8,043 nucleotides of DNA from DASPPM01 sp035604475 (GTDB lineage: Bacteria > Pseudomonadota > Alphaproteobacteria > JACZXZ01): positions 1-8,043 of the forward strand of contig DATNIJ010000076.1 in NCBI GenBank assembly GCA_035604475.1, read 5' to 3'. Below are positions 1 to 7,080 of this stretch, one piece after another. How positions within the stretch are numbered: position 1 is the first letter of the stretch; the number at the start of each line of letters is the position of its first letter. The notes beneath the pieces are model-generated. The model made no database searches and was not told the origin of the DNA. It saw only the letters and a program-made list of their open reading frames with translations. Both the position numbers and the translations under genes were made by a program.

Positions 1-335
1 CACCGCTCAGGGAGGAGGGCATCCTCATCCTCGGCAGCGGCGGAGCGACGCACAATCTCGGCGAGTTCCGCGCGAGCGCGCCCGATGCGCCCCCGCTTCC
101 CCATGTCGCCGCCTTCGATGCCTGGCTGGCCGAGGCGGCCGAAGCCGGGGACGAGGAAAGCCTCGTCGACTATCGTCTGAAGGCCCCCGCGGCGTCGCGC
201 GTACATCCGCGCGAGGAGCATTTCCTGCCCTTCTTCGTCGCCTTCGGCGCGGGCGGGCCGGCTGCGCGCGGCAGGCGGCTCCACCGCAGCTTCAGCCACG
301 GAGCGCTCTCGATGGCGGCCTTTGCCTTCGAGTGA
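1..335 (+). CDS. Class III extradiol ring-cleavage dioxygenase, DODA/YgiD type (C-terminal part)
   Basis: The reading frame is open from base 3 and ends at a TGA at 333-335, giving about 110 C-terminal residues; the start lies left of the window. The family normally has about 260-270 residues, so roughly the last 40 percent is seen. Visible family marks are a glycine-rich segment ending in THNLG (GSGGATHNLG), near the left edge, and the segment HPREEHFLPFFVAFGAG, which matches the conserved H-P-x-x-E-H-x-x-P block of LigB/DODA-type enzymes. In this family a metal-bound His site cleaves catechol-type rings next to a hydroxyl; E. coli YgiD acts on DOPA, but the substrate here cannot be told. 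The protein is probably cytosolic. The end Ser-Phe-Ser-His-Gly-Ala-Leu-Ser-Met is also typical. The mechanosensitive channel gene follows 74 bp later on the same strand, with no clear functional link. Family assignment is firm; the exact enzyme is not. Confidence 0.82.
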   Translation, partial: PLREEGILILGSGGATHNLGEFRASAPDAPPLPHVAAFDAWLAEAAEAGDEESLVDYRLKAPAASRVHPREEHFLPFFVAFGAGGPAARGRRLHRSFSHGALSMAAFAFE

Positions 336-409
336 GAAGTCTCGGGCGCGTGACTCCGGGGCGGCTGACGGTGTAGGAAGGGATTTTCCCAACCGAGGTT
401 GAGCTTCAG

Positions 410-2929
410 GTGAGCCCGTTCCTGCGCGCCCTCCTTCCCGCTTTCCTTTTGCTGTCGCTGGCGCTCTCAGCATCTGCCGCGGTTGCCCAGCGCCCGACGG
501 ATGGCGGGCAGCAGCGCGCTTCCAGTCAGCTGGCGGAGGAGTGGGGGAAGTCGCTCGATGCGGTACAGTCCGCACTCGGCAACCCCGAGATCACGCGTGC
601 CGAGCTCGACGAATTGCGCAGCAAGATCGCGGCCGTGCGTCAGGCCGCGGTCGCGGCCCGCGCGGAGGCGACGGCGCAACGCAAGCCCTTGGCCGACCAG
701 CTCGCGGCCCTCGGCGCGGCGCCCGCCGCGAACCAGCCGCCGGAGCCGCCCGACGTGGCGCGCGAGCGCGCGCAGCTCTCGGCCTCCGTCGCCCGTTACG
801 ACGCGCGGCTGAAGCTGGTCGAGTTCGCCATCGCGCGCGCCGGCGCGCTCGAGCTCGACATCACGCGCATCGAAAACCAGCGCATCGCTCAGATGCTGCT
901 CGCGAGCGAGCCGCCCCCGCTCTCGGCCCCCGCACTCGCGGCGGCCGCGCGGGAATCCGGCGAGGTCCTCCGCCAGCTCGCGAATGCGCCGATCGAGTGG
1001 TGGCGCTCGAGCCCGTTCTCGGAGCTCGAGTCGGTGAACCTCGCCTGGATCGGCCTGATCGGCCTTCTAGCACTCGGCGTCGGCTGGCCTTTGCGCAATT
1101 GGCTGCTTCGCCGCTACGGCCACCGGCGCGACATCGCCGATCCCTCCTACGCGCGCCGCGTGCTCGCGGCGGCGGCCGAGGGACTGGCGCGGGGCCTCTT
1201 GCCGGCGATCGGGCTGCTCGCGCTCATCGCGGTGCTGCTCGACGAGGAGATCGTGACGGGCCTTTTCGCGCACATGGTGGAAGGTGCCCTCGTCGGCATC
1301 ATTTTCTTCTCGCTCACTTCGTCCTTCGCGGGTGCCGCCTTGGCACCCGAGGCACCGAGCTGGCGCATCGTACCCTTCGGCGCCGGTTCCTCGCGCACGC
1401 TCGCGCGGCGGCTGACGGCCCTTGCGGCCGCCGCGGCGGTGACGCTCGGCATCCGCATTGCCACGCAAACGCTGAGGCCCGAGGCGCGGGAATTCTTCAA
1501 CCTGCTCGGGCTCGGTTTCGACACGATCATCGCCGGCCTCACCTTGGCGCTCCTCGAGCGCCGGCTTTGGCAGATCGAGGAGCGCGGGAGCGCCGGAGAG
1601 AGCGCAGAGCACAAGCCGGAGCGGGCACGATGGCTTTGGCCGGCGCTCCGGCTTGCGATCGGCGCGACTCTCGTCGCCGTTCCCGTTCTGGCGCTTTCGG
1701 GCTATGCCAATCTCGCCGGACACATCGTCTCGCGCGTGGTGATCACGGGCGTGGTCGTGGGCGCCCTCCTCCTCTTGCGCACGCTCTTGCGCGAGCTGCT
1801 GACGCTTCTCTTCGCTTCCGACGGCTCGCTTTCCTTGCGCGCGCGCCGCGCCTTGGCGCTCACCGAGCAAGGCAGCCACCTCCTCGCGTTTTGGGCCGAG
1901 GCGGCCCTCGACCTCCTCTTGATCCTCCTCGGGATCGGCTTGACCCTGCGGCTTTGGGGCGTGCCCAGCAGCGCCTTGGGGATGTGGCGGGGCAACGCCT
2001 TGCGCGGAATCGTGATCGGCAGCATCAGGATTTCGCTCGTCGACATCCTGCTGTCGATCCTGGTCTTCGTCGCCGTCTGGACGGTCACGCGGCTCTTCCA
2101 GCGGCTCCTCAACGAGAAGCTCCTGCCCCAGACGCGGCTCGAGCCGGGCGTGCGCCATTCGCTCTCGGCACTCGTCGGCTACATCGGCTTCGTCTTCGCG
2201 GCCTTATTCGCCACCTCCACGCTGGGCTTGAATCTCTCCAATCTCGCGATCATCGCCGGCGCCCTTTCCGTCGGCATCGGCTTCGGGCTGCAGAACATCG
2301 TCAATAATTTCGTCTCCGGCCTCATCCTCCTCATCGAGCGGCCGATCAAGGTGGGCGACTGGGTCGTGGTCGGTCAGCACGAGGGTTTCGTCACGCGCAT
2401 CAGCGTGCGCGCGACCGAGATCGAGACCTTCAGGCGCGCTTCGGTGATCGTCCCGAACTCGGAGCTTCTGTCGGGGGCGGTGATCAATTGGACGCATCGC
2501 GACAAATACGGCCGCGTCGACCTCAAGGCGGGGGTTGCCTACGGCTCGGATACCGGCAAGGTGCGCGACATCATGCTCGCGTGCGCGCGCGAGCACGGCC
2601 AAGTCCTGAGCTGGCCGGCACCCCATGTTCTGTTCACCGAGTTCGGCGAGAGCGCGCTTCAGTTCGAGTTGCGCGTCTTCATCGGCGACGTGGAGCAGCG
2701 TAGCTTCGTCGCGAGCGATCTCCATTTCGCGATCGACGACGCCTTCCGCAAAGCCGGAATCGAGATGCCCTTCCCCCAACGCGAGGTCAGCGTGCGCAAC
2801 CTCGAGGCGCTGGCCGAGGCGCTCGCGGCTGGGCGCGGGAAGCCGGGATCAGCCGCGGCACCCCTCGCTCGGCACCCGGACGACGACGGGGATGCCAAGG
2901 CCGGCGAGGCGGAGGCACCCCCGACCTAA
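410..2929 (+). CDS. MscS-family mechanosensitive ion channel with DUF3772-type periplasmic N-terminus
   Basis: This 839-residue inner-membrane channel would open under membrane tension and release solutes during hypo-osmotic shock (family knowledge). Residues 1-26 form a signal peptide with an AVA/Q cleavage site. Residues about 35-200 are a charged, Ala/Glu/Arg-rich, probably coiled-coil periplasmic region like DUF3772 proteins. About ten hydrophobic segments follow, from residue 209 to 610. The MscS core is at residues 585-700: a glycine-rich pore helix (about 613-628, GALSVGIGFG then LQN), the NNFVSGLILLIERPIKVGDW block after residue 631, and VPNS at 681-684 in the beta domain. The last 35 residues are Pro/Ala/Asp-rich and probably disordered. 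The start is GTG at 410: an in-frame stop lies at 374 and the full signal peptide begins here. The Shine-Dalgarno is weak; an AGGAAGG at 375-381 is too far upstream. At 839 residues it is larger than plain MscS (about 286) and smaller than MscK (about 1100). Confidence 0.93.
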   Translation: MSPFLRALLPAFLLLSLALSASAAVAQRPTDGGQQRASSQLAEEWGKSLDAVQSALGNPEITRAELDELRSKIAAVRQAAVAARAEATAQRKPLADQLAALGAAPAANQPPEPPDVARERAQLSASVARYDARLKLVEFAIARAGALELDITRIENQRIAQMLLASEPPPLSAPALAAAARESGEVLRQLANAPIEWWRSSPFSELESVNLAWIGLIGLLALGVGWPLRNWLLRRYGHRRDIADPSYARRVLAAAAEGLARGLLPAIGLLALIAVLLDEEIVTGLFAHMVEGALVGIIFFSLTSSFAGAALAPEAPSWRIVPFGAGSSRTLARRLTALAAAAAVTLGIRIATQTLRPEAREFFNLLGLGFDTIIAGLTLALLERRLWQIEERGSAGESAEHKPERARWLWPALRLAIGATLVAVPVLALSGYANLAGHIVSRVVITGVVVGALLLLRTLLRELLTLLFASDGSLSLRARRALALTEQGSHLLAFWAEAALDLLLILLGIGLTLRLWGVPSSALGMWRGNALRGIVIGSIRISLVDILLSILVFVAVWTVTRLFQRLLNEKLLPQTRLEPGVRHSLSALVGYIGFVFAALFATSTLGLNLSNLAIIAGALSVGIGFGLQNIVNNFVSGLILLIERPIKVGDWVVVGQHEGFVTRISVRATEIETFRRASVIVPNSELLSGAVINWTHRDKYGRVDLKAGVAYGSDTGKVRDIMLACAREHGQVLSWPAPHVLFTEFGESALQFELRVFIGDVEQRSFVASDLHFAIDDAFRKAGIEMPFPQREVSVRNLEALAEALAAGRGKPGSAAAPLARHPDDDGDAKAGEAEAPPT

Positions 2930-2938
2930 GGTGTCGCG

Positions 2939-2951
2939 CCCGCGCGGCGGG
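2939..2951. terminator. Possible bidirectional hairpin between convergent genes
   Basis: CCCGC (2939-2943), loop GCG, GCGGG (2947-2951) form a perfect 5-bp stem in the 36-bp gap between the stop of the channel gene on + and the stop of the YqgE-like gene on -. The place suits a shared terminator, but neither side has a run of T, so an ordinary intrinsic terminator is doubtful. Short GC stems arise often by chance in DNA this GC-rich. Confidence 0.3.
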
Positions 2952-2965
2952 AGGAGCGTGCCGCT

Positions 2966-3595
2966 TCACAGATCGAGCGTGCGGCGAGCCATGGCGTCGT
3001 CCCACAGCTGGTCCCGATCATCGTCGAAGATCAGCTTGGGATCCCCGGGAGCGGTGAACCAGTCGTGGCGCGCGAGCTCGTTCTCCAGCTGGCCGGCAGC
3101 CCAGCCCGCGTAACCGAAGGCGACGAGGCTCTTCTTGGGGCCTTTGTGGGCGCCGATGTCCTTGAGGATGTCGGGGCTCGTGGTCATCGCCACGCGCCCG
3201 TCGATATCGATGGTCCCGGAGCGGTGATAGTCGCTCGTGTGCAGGATAAAACCGATAGCAGGCTGGACCGGGCCGCCTGCAAAGATGCGCACGCTCCCCT
3301 CGACCCCCTTGCCGCTCTCGCCGATCGCCTCGAGCAGGCTGGCGAGCGAGCGCTCCTCGACCGGTCGGTTGATAACGATGCCAAGCGCGCCGTCTCGATT
3401 GTGGCGCACCATGAGGATCACGGTGTGGCGGAAGCGAGGATCGCCGATCTCGGGCGAGGCGATCAGAAGCTGCCCGGCGAGAGAGGCGCTCTCCGCAGGC
3501 GCGCCGGGCTGGGGTGCTGCCGCGCGTGGAAGCGCCAACGGCAACATGAGCATGGGCAAAATCAAGACGAGGCGCCCGAGCCTAATCCCGCGCAT
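2966..3595 (-). CDS. YqgE/AlgH (UPF0301, DUF179) family protein with N-terminal signal sequence
   Basis: The 209-residue protein matches the YqgE/AlgH family from residue 39 on: LAGQLLIASPEIGDPRF (39-55), then HTVILMVRH, GALGIVINRP (69-78), FAGGPVQ (105-111) and GYAGWAAGQLENEL (161-174). The biochemical role of the family is unsettled; AlgH has been linked to alginate regulation in Pseudomonas, and members are usually about 185-190 residues and cytosolic. Here residues 1-27 add a basic start (R2, R5, R8), a hydrophobic stretch (9-23) and an R-A-A-A-P cleavage-like site, followed by a Pro/Ala linker, so the protein looks exported or membrane-anchored. No Cys is present, so it is not a lipoprotein. 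The ATG at 3593-3595 follows a purine-rich AAGGGTGAAGAG, which supports this start. An internal Met at 15 or 17 would shorten the signal but leave a hydrophobic N-terminus. It converges on the channel gene and lies 203 bp downstream of kup on the same strand. Confidence 0.92.
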   Translation of the reverse strand: MRGIRLGRLVLILPMLMLPLALPRAAAPQPGAPAESASLAGQLLIASPEIGDPRFRHTVILMVRHNRDGALGIVINRPVEERSLASLLEAIGESGKGVEGSVRIFAGGPVQPAIGFILHTSDYHRSGTIDIDGRVAMTTSPDILKDIGAHKGPKKSLVAFGYAGWAAGQLENELARHDWFTAPGDPKLIFDDDRDQLWDDAMARRTLDL

Positions 3596-3699
3596 CTCTT
3601 CACCCTTTTGCCGGTACCGCGCGTGCGAATCGCGAGCCGCGCCGCCTTCCGGCCTGATACCTGCGACCGCCTCGGCGAGCGCGCCGCAGTCGGCGGGAC

Positions 3700-3735
3700 G
3701 GTCTCATATATATAGGGTGCCGAAGCGCGCGAATG
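3700..3735 (-). promoter_or_regulatory. AT-rich promoter-like box upstream of the YqgE-like gene
   Basis: Within very GC-rich DNA, 3706-3714 read TATATATAT on the minus strand, about 110 bp upstream of the YqgE-like start, and could hold a -10 box. A TTCATT or TTTCAT about 17-18 bp further upstream (around 3732-3738) is a poor -35 match. If used, it gives a leader of roughly 100 nt. Two of the three GGGTGCC copies lie just upstream. The call rests on composition and place only. Confidence 0.28.
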
Positions 3736-3768
3736 AAAGGGTGCCCCTCCTGGCACGAGCGGGGTGCC
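3715..3768. repeat. Three GGGTGCC direct repeats spaced 24 and 23 bp
   Basis: GGGTGCC occurs at 3715-3721, 3739-3745 and 3762-3768, all in the same direction, with start-to-start spacing of 24 and 23 bp. They sit between the stop of kup and the TATATATAT box before the YqgE-like gene, in non-coding DNA. The flanks of the three copies are not alike, so this is not a longer tandem duplication. It could be a cluster of binding sites for a regulator or chance in GC-rich DNA. Confidence 0.4.
3741..3756 (-). terminator. Possible weak terminator after kup
   Basis: On the minus strand GTGCC, loop AGGAGG and GGCAC form a 5-bp stem, followed by CCTTTCATT, a short and broken T-rich stretch. It begins about 42 bp after the kup stop codon. 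The stem is short and overlaps the second GGGTGCC copy, so the signal may be part of a regulatory site instead. Confidence 0.28.
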
Positions 3769-3798
3769 TCCGGCGGTCCAACTGCCTCCCGACGCCGA

Positions 3799-5700
3799 TC
3801 AGACCTCGATCTGGCCGCCGAGCTCGATCACGCGGTTGGAGGGAATATGGAAGAAGTCGGTTACGCTCAACATGGTGTTGGAGAGCAGGATGAAAATCTC
3901 CTGGCGCCAACGCGACAGCGGCGAGCGTTTCGCCTTCAGGATCTTCTCACGCCCGACGAAGAACGAGGTCTCCATCAGATTGAAGCGGAACTGGAGCACG
4001 CGGCACTGGGCGAGTGCGCGCGGAATATTCGGCTCCTCCATGAAGCCGTAACGCACCGTAATGGTGTGGAAGTTGTGGTCGAGATGGCGGATCTCGATCC
4101 GCTGCTCCTCCGGCACGCGGGGAATGTCCTCGGTCTGCACGGTCATGAGCACTACCCGCTCGTGCAGCACCTTGTTGTGCTTGAGGTTGTGCAGCATCGC
4201 CGCCGGTACCTGGTCGATGTTGCCGGTCATGAAGATCGCGGTCCCCGGAACGCGCTCGGGATGGCCGGGCCGGATCGACTTGAGGAAGGTGTCGAGCGGG
4301 AGCGCGTTCTTGCCGCGTTGGGCGAACAGCACGGCGCGGCCGCGCATCCAGCTCGACATCAGGATATAGAGGAGGGTCGCCACCAAGAGCGGGAACCAGC
4401 CGCCCTGCTCGACCTTGAGCATGTTCGCGGCAAAGAAGCAAAGGTCGACCGTGAGCAGAAAGCCGAAGAGGGGAACGGCCACGAGCGGACTCCACCCCGC
4501 TACCCCCACCATGTAGACGCAGGCGAGCATGGTGGTGAGCGACATGGTGCCGGTCACCGCGATGCCGTAGGCCCAACCGAGATTGCTCGAGGACTTGAAG
4601 CCGAGGACCAAGGCGATCACCGCGACGAGCAGGAAAAAATTGGCCGTGGGAACGAAGATCTGGCCGGCCTCCTCGGCGGAGGTGTGGCGAATGTTGAGGC
4701 GCGGCAGGTAACCGAGCTGCACGGCCTGTCGCGTCATCGAGAAGGCGCCCGAGATGACCGCTTGGGAGGCGATCACGGTCGCCATCGAGGACAGCACGAC
4801 GAGCGGATAGAGCGCCCATGGGGGAGCGAGCCGGTAGAAGGGATTGTCGAGCGCCTCGGGAGTCCTCAGCAGCAAGGCGCCTTGGCCGAAATAGTTGAGA
4901 AGCAGACACGGAAAGACGATCCAAAACCAGGTGGCGCGGATCGGCGCTCGGCCGAAATGGCCCATGTCCGCATAAAGCGCCTCGGCCCCCGTGACTGCCA
5001 GCACCACGGCGCCGAGCAGTATGAATCCGCGCCACGGATCGGCGAGCAGAAGCCGGAGGCCATGGAGCGGGTTGAGTGCCAAGAGGATGGTCGGCTGAAC
5101 AGCGAGCTCGACGGCGCCCAGAACGCCGATCGAGATGAACCAAAGCGCCATTACCGGACCGAAGAGGCTGCCCACCCGCGCGGTGCCGCGACGCTGGATT
5201 AGGAAGAGCGCCAAGAGCAGCAGCACCGTGATCGGAATCACGTAGGAATCGAAAAGCGGGGTCGCCACCTTCAGCCCCTCGACCGCCGAGAGCACCGAGA
5301 TGGCAGGAGTGATCACCCCATCGCCATAGAAAAGCGCGGCCCCCACCAAGCCGGCGGCGAGGATCAGGCGGTGACGCCGGCCGCGCCGGCTCGCCGTCCT
5401 CAGCGCCAGCGCCGTGAGGGCCAGGATGCCGCCCTCGCCGCGGTTGTCCGCGCGCATGATGACGACGACGTACTTGAGTGCCACGACGATGATGAGCGCC
5501 CAGGCGATCAGCGAAAGCACGCCCAGCACGCTCTCGCGGCTCACGGCCGTCCCGGCATCGAAGCATTGTTTGACGGTGTAGAGGGGGGAGGTTCCGATGT
5601 CGCCGTAGACAACGCCGAGCGCGCCCAGGATGAGGCCCTGTTGCGCCTTGGATCGATTCCCCGCGCTCTCTTCCGCGGTGAGCTGCGCCATGCGGTCCAT
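3799..5700 (-). CDS. kup: Kup family low-affinity potassium uptake transporter
   Basis: Kup proteins import K+ through the inner membrane, probably with protons, and take over when other K+ systems are unsuited. The 633-residue length fits the family (about 620-630). Clear blocks in order: YGDIGTSPLY (32-41) in the first helix, MRADNRGEGGILAL (82-95), FYGDGVITPAISVLSAVEGL (124-143), GAEALYADMGHFGR (238-251) and LNYFGQGALLL soon after. About twelve membrane segments end near residue 460; a soluble C-terminal domain of about 165 residues follows, ending in a beta-rich stretch. The charged residues of the conserved blocks are intact (D34, E89, D127, E141, E240, D245), so it looks functional. Two in-frame ATGs, 5700 and 5691, could start it; neither has a good Shine-Dalgarno. 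A TATAAA box close upstream at 5723-5728 would leave only a short leader. It follows the MFS_4 gene by 95 bp on the same strand. Confidence 0.97.
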   Translation of the reverse strand: MDRMAQLTAEESAGNRSKAQQGLILGALGVVYGDIGTSPLYTVKQCFDAGTAVSRESVLGVLSLIAWALIIVVALKYVVVIMRADNRGEGGILALTALALRTASRRGRRHRLILAAGLVGAALFYGDGVITPAISVLSAVEGLKVATPLFDSYVIPITVLLLLALFLIQRRGTARVGSLFGPVMALWFISIGVLGAVELAVQPTILLALNPLHGLRLLLADPWRGFILLGAVVLAVTGAEALYADMGHFGRAPIRATWFWIVFPCLLLNYFGQGALLLRTPEALDNPFYRLAPPWALYPLVVLSSMATVIASQAVISGAFSMTRQAVQLGYLPRLNIRHTSAEEAGQIFVPTANFFLLVAVIALVLGFKSSSNLGWAYGIAVTGTMSLTTMLACVYMVGVAGWSPLVAVPLFGFLLTVDLCFFAANMLKVEQGGWFPLLVATLLYILMSSWMRGRAVLFAQRGKNALPLDTFLKSIRPGHPERVPGTAIFMTGNIDQVPAAMLHNLKHNKVLHERVVLMTVQTEDIPRVPEEQRIEIRHLDHNFHTITVRYGFMEEPNIPRALAQCRVLQFRFNLMETSFFVGREKILKAKRSPLSRWRQEIFILLSNTMLSVTDFFHIPSNRVIELGGQIEV

Positions 5701-5722
5701 CTGGTGAGCGAGAGCGCGTGTC

Positions 5723-5749
5723 TTTATACCTTTTTTATGTGCGCTGCAA
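5723..5749 (-). promoter_or_regulatory. Candidate sigma70-type promoter for kup
   Basis: On the minus strand TTGCAG (5744-5749) and TATAAA (5723-5728) are separated by 15 bp, inside a locally AT-rich island (ATAAAAAAGG) that stands out from the GC-rich surroundings. The spacing is shorter than the ideal 17 bp. Transcription would begin near 5715, giving a leader of about 15 nt before the upstream ATG of kup. The lack of a good Shine-Dalgarno fits a very short leader, but this is inference. Confidence 0.38.
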
Positions 5750-5757
5750 CGCGTCCT

Positions 5758-5774
5758 CCCCGAGGCGGTCGGGG
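5758..5774 (-). terminator. Hairpin between MFS_4 gene and kup, possible terminator
   Basis: CCCCGA and TCGGGG form a perfect 6-bp stem with a 5-nt loop, 22 bp after the stop codon of the MFS_4 gene on the minus strand and just upstream of the candidate kup -35 box. No T run follows, so if it ends transcription it would not be a textbook intrinsic terminator. Its place between two same-strand genes, next to a promoter candidate, suggests separate transcription of kup. Confidence 0.38.
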
Positions 5775-5795
5775 GTGCTGAAACCTATATGGAGA

Positions 5796-6983
5796 TCAAA
5801 TGCTTATCCGACCCGAGCTGAGCACGGCGAGGAGTGCTGCCAAGGCAAGGCTGGCCGCACCCAGGGCAAAGAGCAGGTGGTAGGAGCCGGTGCGCGCGAA
5901 GAGGAAGGCAAGCCCGTAGCCGGCCGCGGTCTGGGCCAGCGCAAAGGCGACGGTGAGCCAGGCCCAGGCTTGGGGCGCGTGCGCAGCACTCACGAGCTCG
6001 ACCGCGCGCCCCGAAATGAGGGCGGGCACCGCCGGCGTCAACGCGCCGACGACGAGCGAGGAGAGGGCCAAGCTGAAGCCGTCATGAGCGAAGACCGGCA
6101 ACGCCACCGCGAGCCCCTTGATCACCAAGGCGAGCACCAGACTCGTCGCGATTCCCGCACGGTCGGCGAGAATGCCGGCGAGGAACGGCCCCACCGCGGC
6201 ACCGACGCCGAAGGCGACCCAATAGAGCCCGCCCACCGCGAGGCCGAGCCCAAGCCCGCGCGCGACATAGTCGATCCAGAACACGGCATGCGGCACAAAG
6301 CCGATCGCATCGCAGACATAAAGCAGCATCAAGAGTGCTAACGGAGCGAAGACGCGCAGGCTGCCGCCTGCGATCCTCTTTTTGGCCACGTGCCGCGGCT
6401 CGTCCGTCCAGCTCCGCCAAGTCGCGGCGGTCAAGAGTGCCGCGACCGCGGCGAGCGCCAGCCAGACGGTGGTGAGACCCTCGCGCGCGAGCGCCGGCAC
6501 GACGGTGCCCGCCGCCGTGATGCCGAAGCCGACGCCGCTGAAGACCGCACCACCGACGCGTCCGCGCCAGGCCGACGGCGTGCGGGCAAGCACGGACGAG
6601 GTGACGAGCACCATGAGGATGCCGCCCACGATGCCCGAGAGGAGGCGCCAAGGAAAGAACCACAGAAAGCTCGCCGGCCAGGCGCAGGCGACGAACGAGA
6701 GCACGGCCGCCAGCATGGCCGCGCGAATCACGGCGGGGAGCGGCAAGTGCTGTGCCATCGTGCGCGCGAAGACGGCGCCCAAGAGATATCCGGCGAGGTT
6801 GGTCGCCGCGAGATAGGCGGCTTCGGGCGGGGTGAACCAGGCCGCGGCGATGAGGGCCGGGATAAGCGGGGTGTAGGCGAAGCGGGCAAGCCCGATGCCG
6901 ACGAAGAGCGCCGCGAGCCCGGCGGCGGCAGCTCGCGCCGCAGCTCTCGGCGAGTAGAGCTCCCCCGCCGCAGCCCCTGCCAT
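5796..6983 (-). CDS. YbfB/YjiJ family MFS transporter (MFS_4)
   Basis: A 395-residue inner-membrane carrier with about twelve hydrophobic helices. The segment GIGLARFAYTPLIP at residues 29-42 in the first helix is the hallmark of the YbfB/YjiJ (MFS_4) group, and an Ala/Gly-rich GYLLGA segment follows in the second helix. The second half carries a GPFLAGILADRAG sequence, a copy of the MFS A-motif (G-x-x-x-D-R-x-G). Substrates of this group are mostly unknown, so none is assigned. The ATG at 6981-6983 has a good Shine-Dalgarno, GGGGAG, six bases upstream (6990-6995 on minus), which decides the start. The first 15 residues are a soluble N-terminal tail. Another MFS gene of a different subgroup starts on the other strand 326 bp away. 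The gene looks intact. Confidence 0.9.
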   Translation of the reverse strand: MAGAAAGELYSPRAAARAAAAGLAALFVGIGLARFAYTPLIPALIAAAWFTPPEAAYLAATNLAGYLLGAVFARTMAQHLPLPAVIRAAMLAAVLSFVACAWPASFLWFFPWRLLSGIVGGILMVLVTSSVLARTPSAWRGRVGGAVFSGVGFGITAAGTVVPALAREGLTTVWLALAAVAALLTAATWRSWTDEPRHVAKKRIAGGSLRVFAPLALLMLLYVCDAIGFVPHAVFWIDYVARGLGLGLAVGGLYWVAFGVGAAVGPFLAGILADRAGIATSLVLALVIKGLAVALPVFAHDGFSLALSSLVVGALTPAVPALISGRAVELVSAAHAPQAWAWLTVAFALAQTAAGYGLAFLFARTGSYHLLFALGAASLALAALLAVLSSGRISI

Positions 6984-7017
6984 GCCGTTCTCCCCAGCCG
7001 TCGCCGGTCAGGACCCG

Positions 7018-7034
7018 GGCGCGCGCAGCGCGCC
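7018..7034 (-). promoter_or_regulatory. GC-rich leader hairpin upstream of the MFS_4 gene
   Basis: GGCGCGC (7018-7024) and GCGCGCC (7028-7034) form a perfect 7-bp stem with a 3-nt loop, about 35 nt upstream of the MFS_4 start on minus. It would lie in the mRNA leader if transcription starts near the CATAAT box at 7075-7080. There is no T run, so a terminator or attenuator is unlikely; a structural leader element or DNA-level binding site is possible. CG-alternating stretches also arise easily by chance in this genome. Confidence 0.35.
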
Positions 7035-7074
7035 TTCCGGCGACTCACGAACTCGCGAAAGTCGGTACTAAGGG

Positions 7075-7080
7075 ATTATG
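7075..7080 (-). promoter_or_regulatory. Possible -10 box for the MFS_4 gene
   Basis: CATAAT on the minus strand differs from TATAAT at one base and lies 92 bp upstream of the MFS_4 ATG. The matching -35 position, 17 bp upstream, reads TTCTCC and is poor. A lone -10 box in a short AT-richer patch is weak evidence. Confidence 0.25.

Noticed and set aside
380..390. GGGA-TTT-TCCC inverted repeat before the channel gene
   Set aside because: Only a 4-bp stem; too short to call a terminator or operator.
1067..2158. 363-codon - frame opposite the channel gene
   Set aside because: Charged Glu/Arg/Gln-rich product with no hydrophobic core or motif; a shadow of the + gene.
541..2307. 588-codon + frame inside the mechanosensitive channel gene
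   Set aside because: It overlaps the conserved MscS reading frame out of phase and gives an Arg/Ala-rich low-complexity product without domains or a ribosome binding site.
3733..5202. Long open frame (489 codons) on + opposite kup
   Set aside because: It lies antisense to a fully conserved kup; its product is rich in Glu, Arg, His and Gly with no recognisable domain, as expected for an antisense frame in GC-rich DNA.
3947..5566. 539-codon - frame overlapping kup in another phase
   Set aside because: Same strand as kup but out of phase, Arg/His/Ala-rich, no motif.
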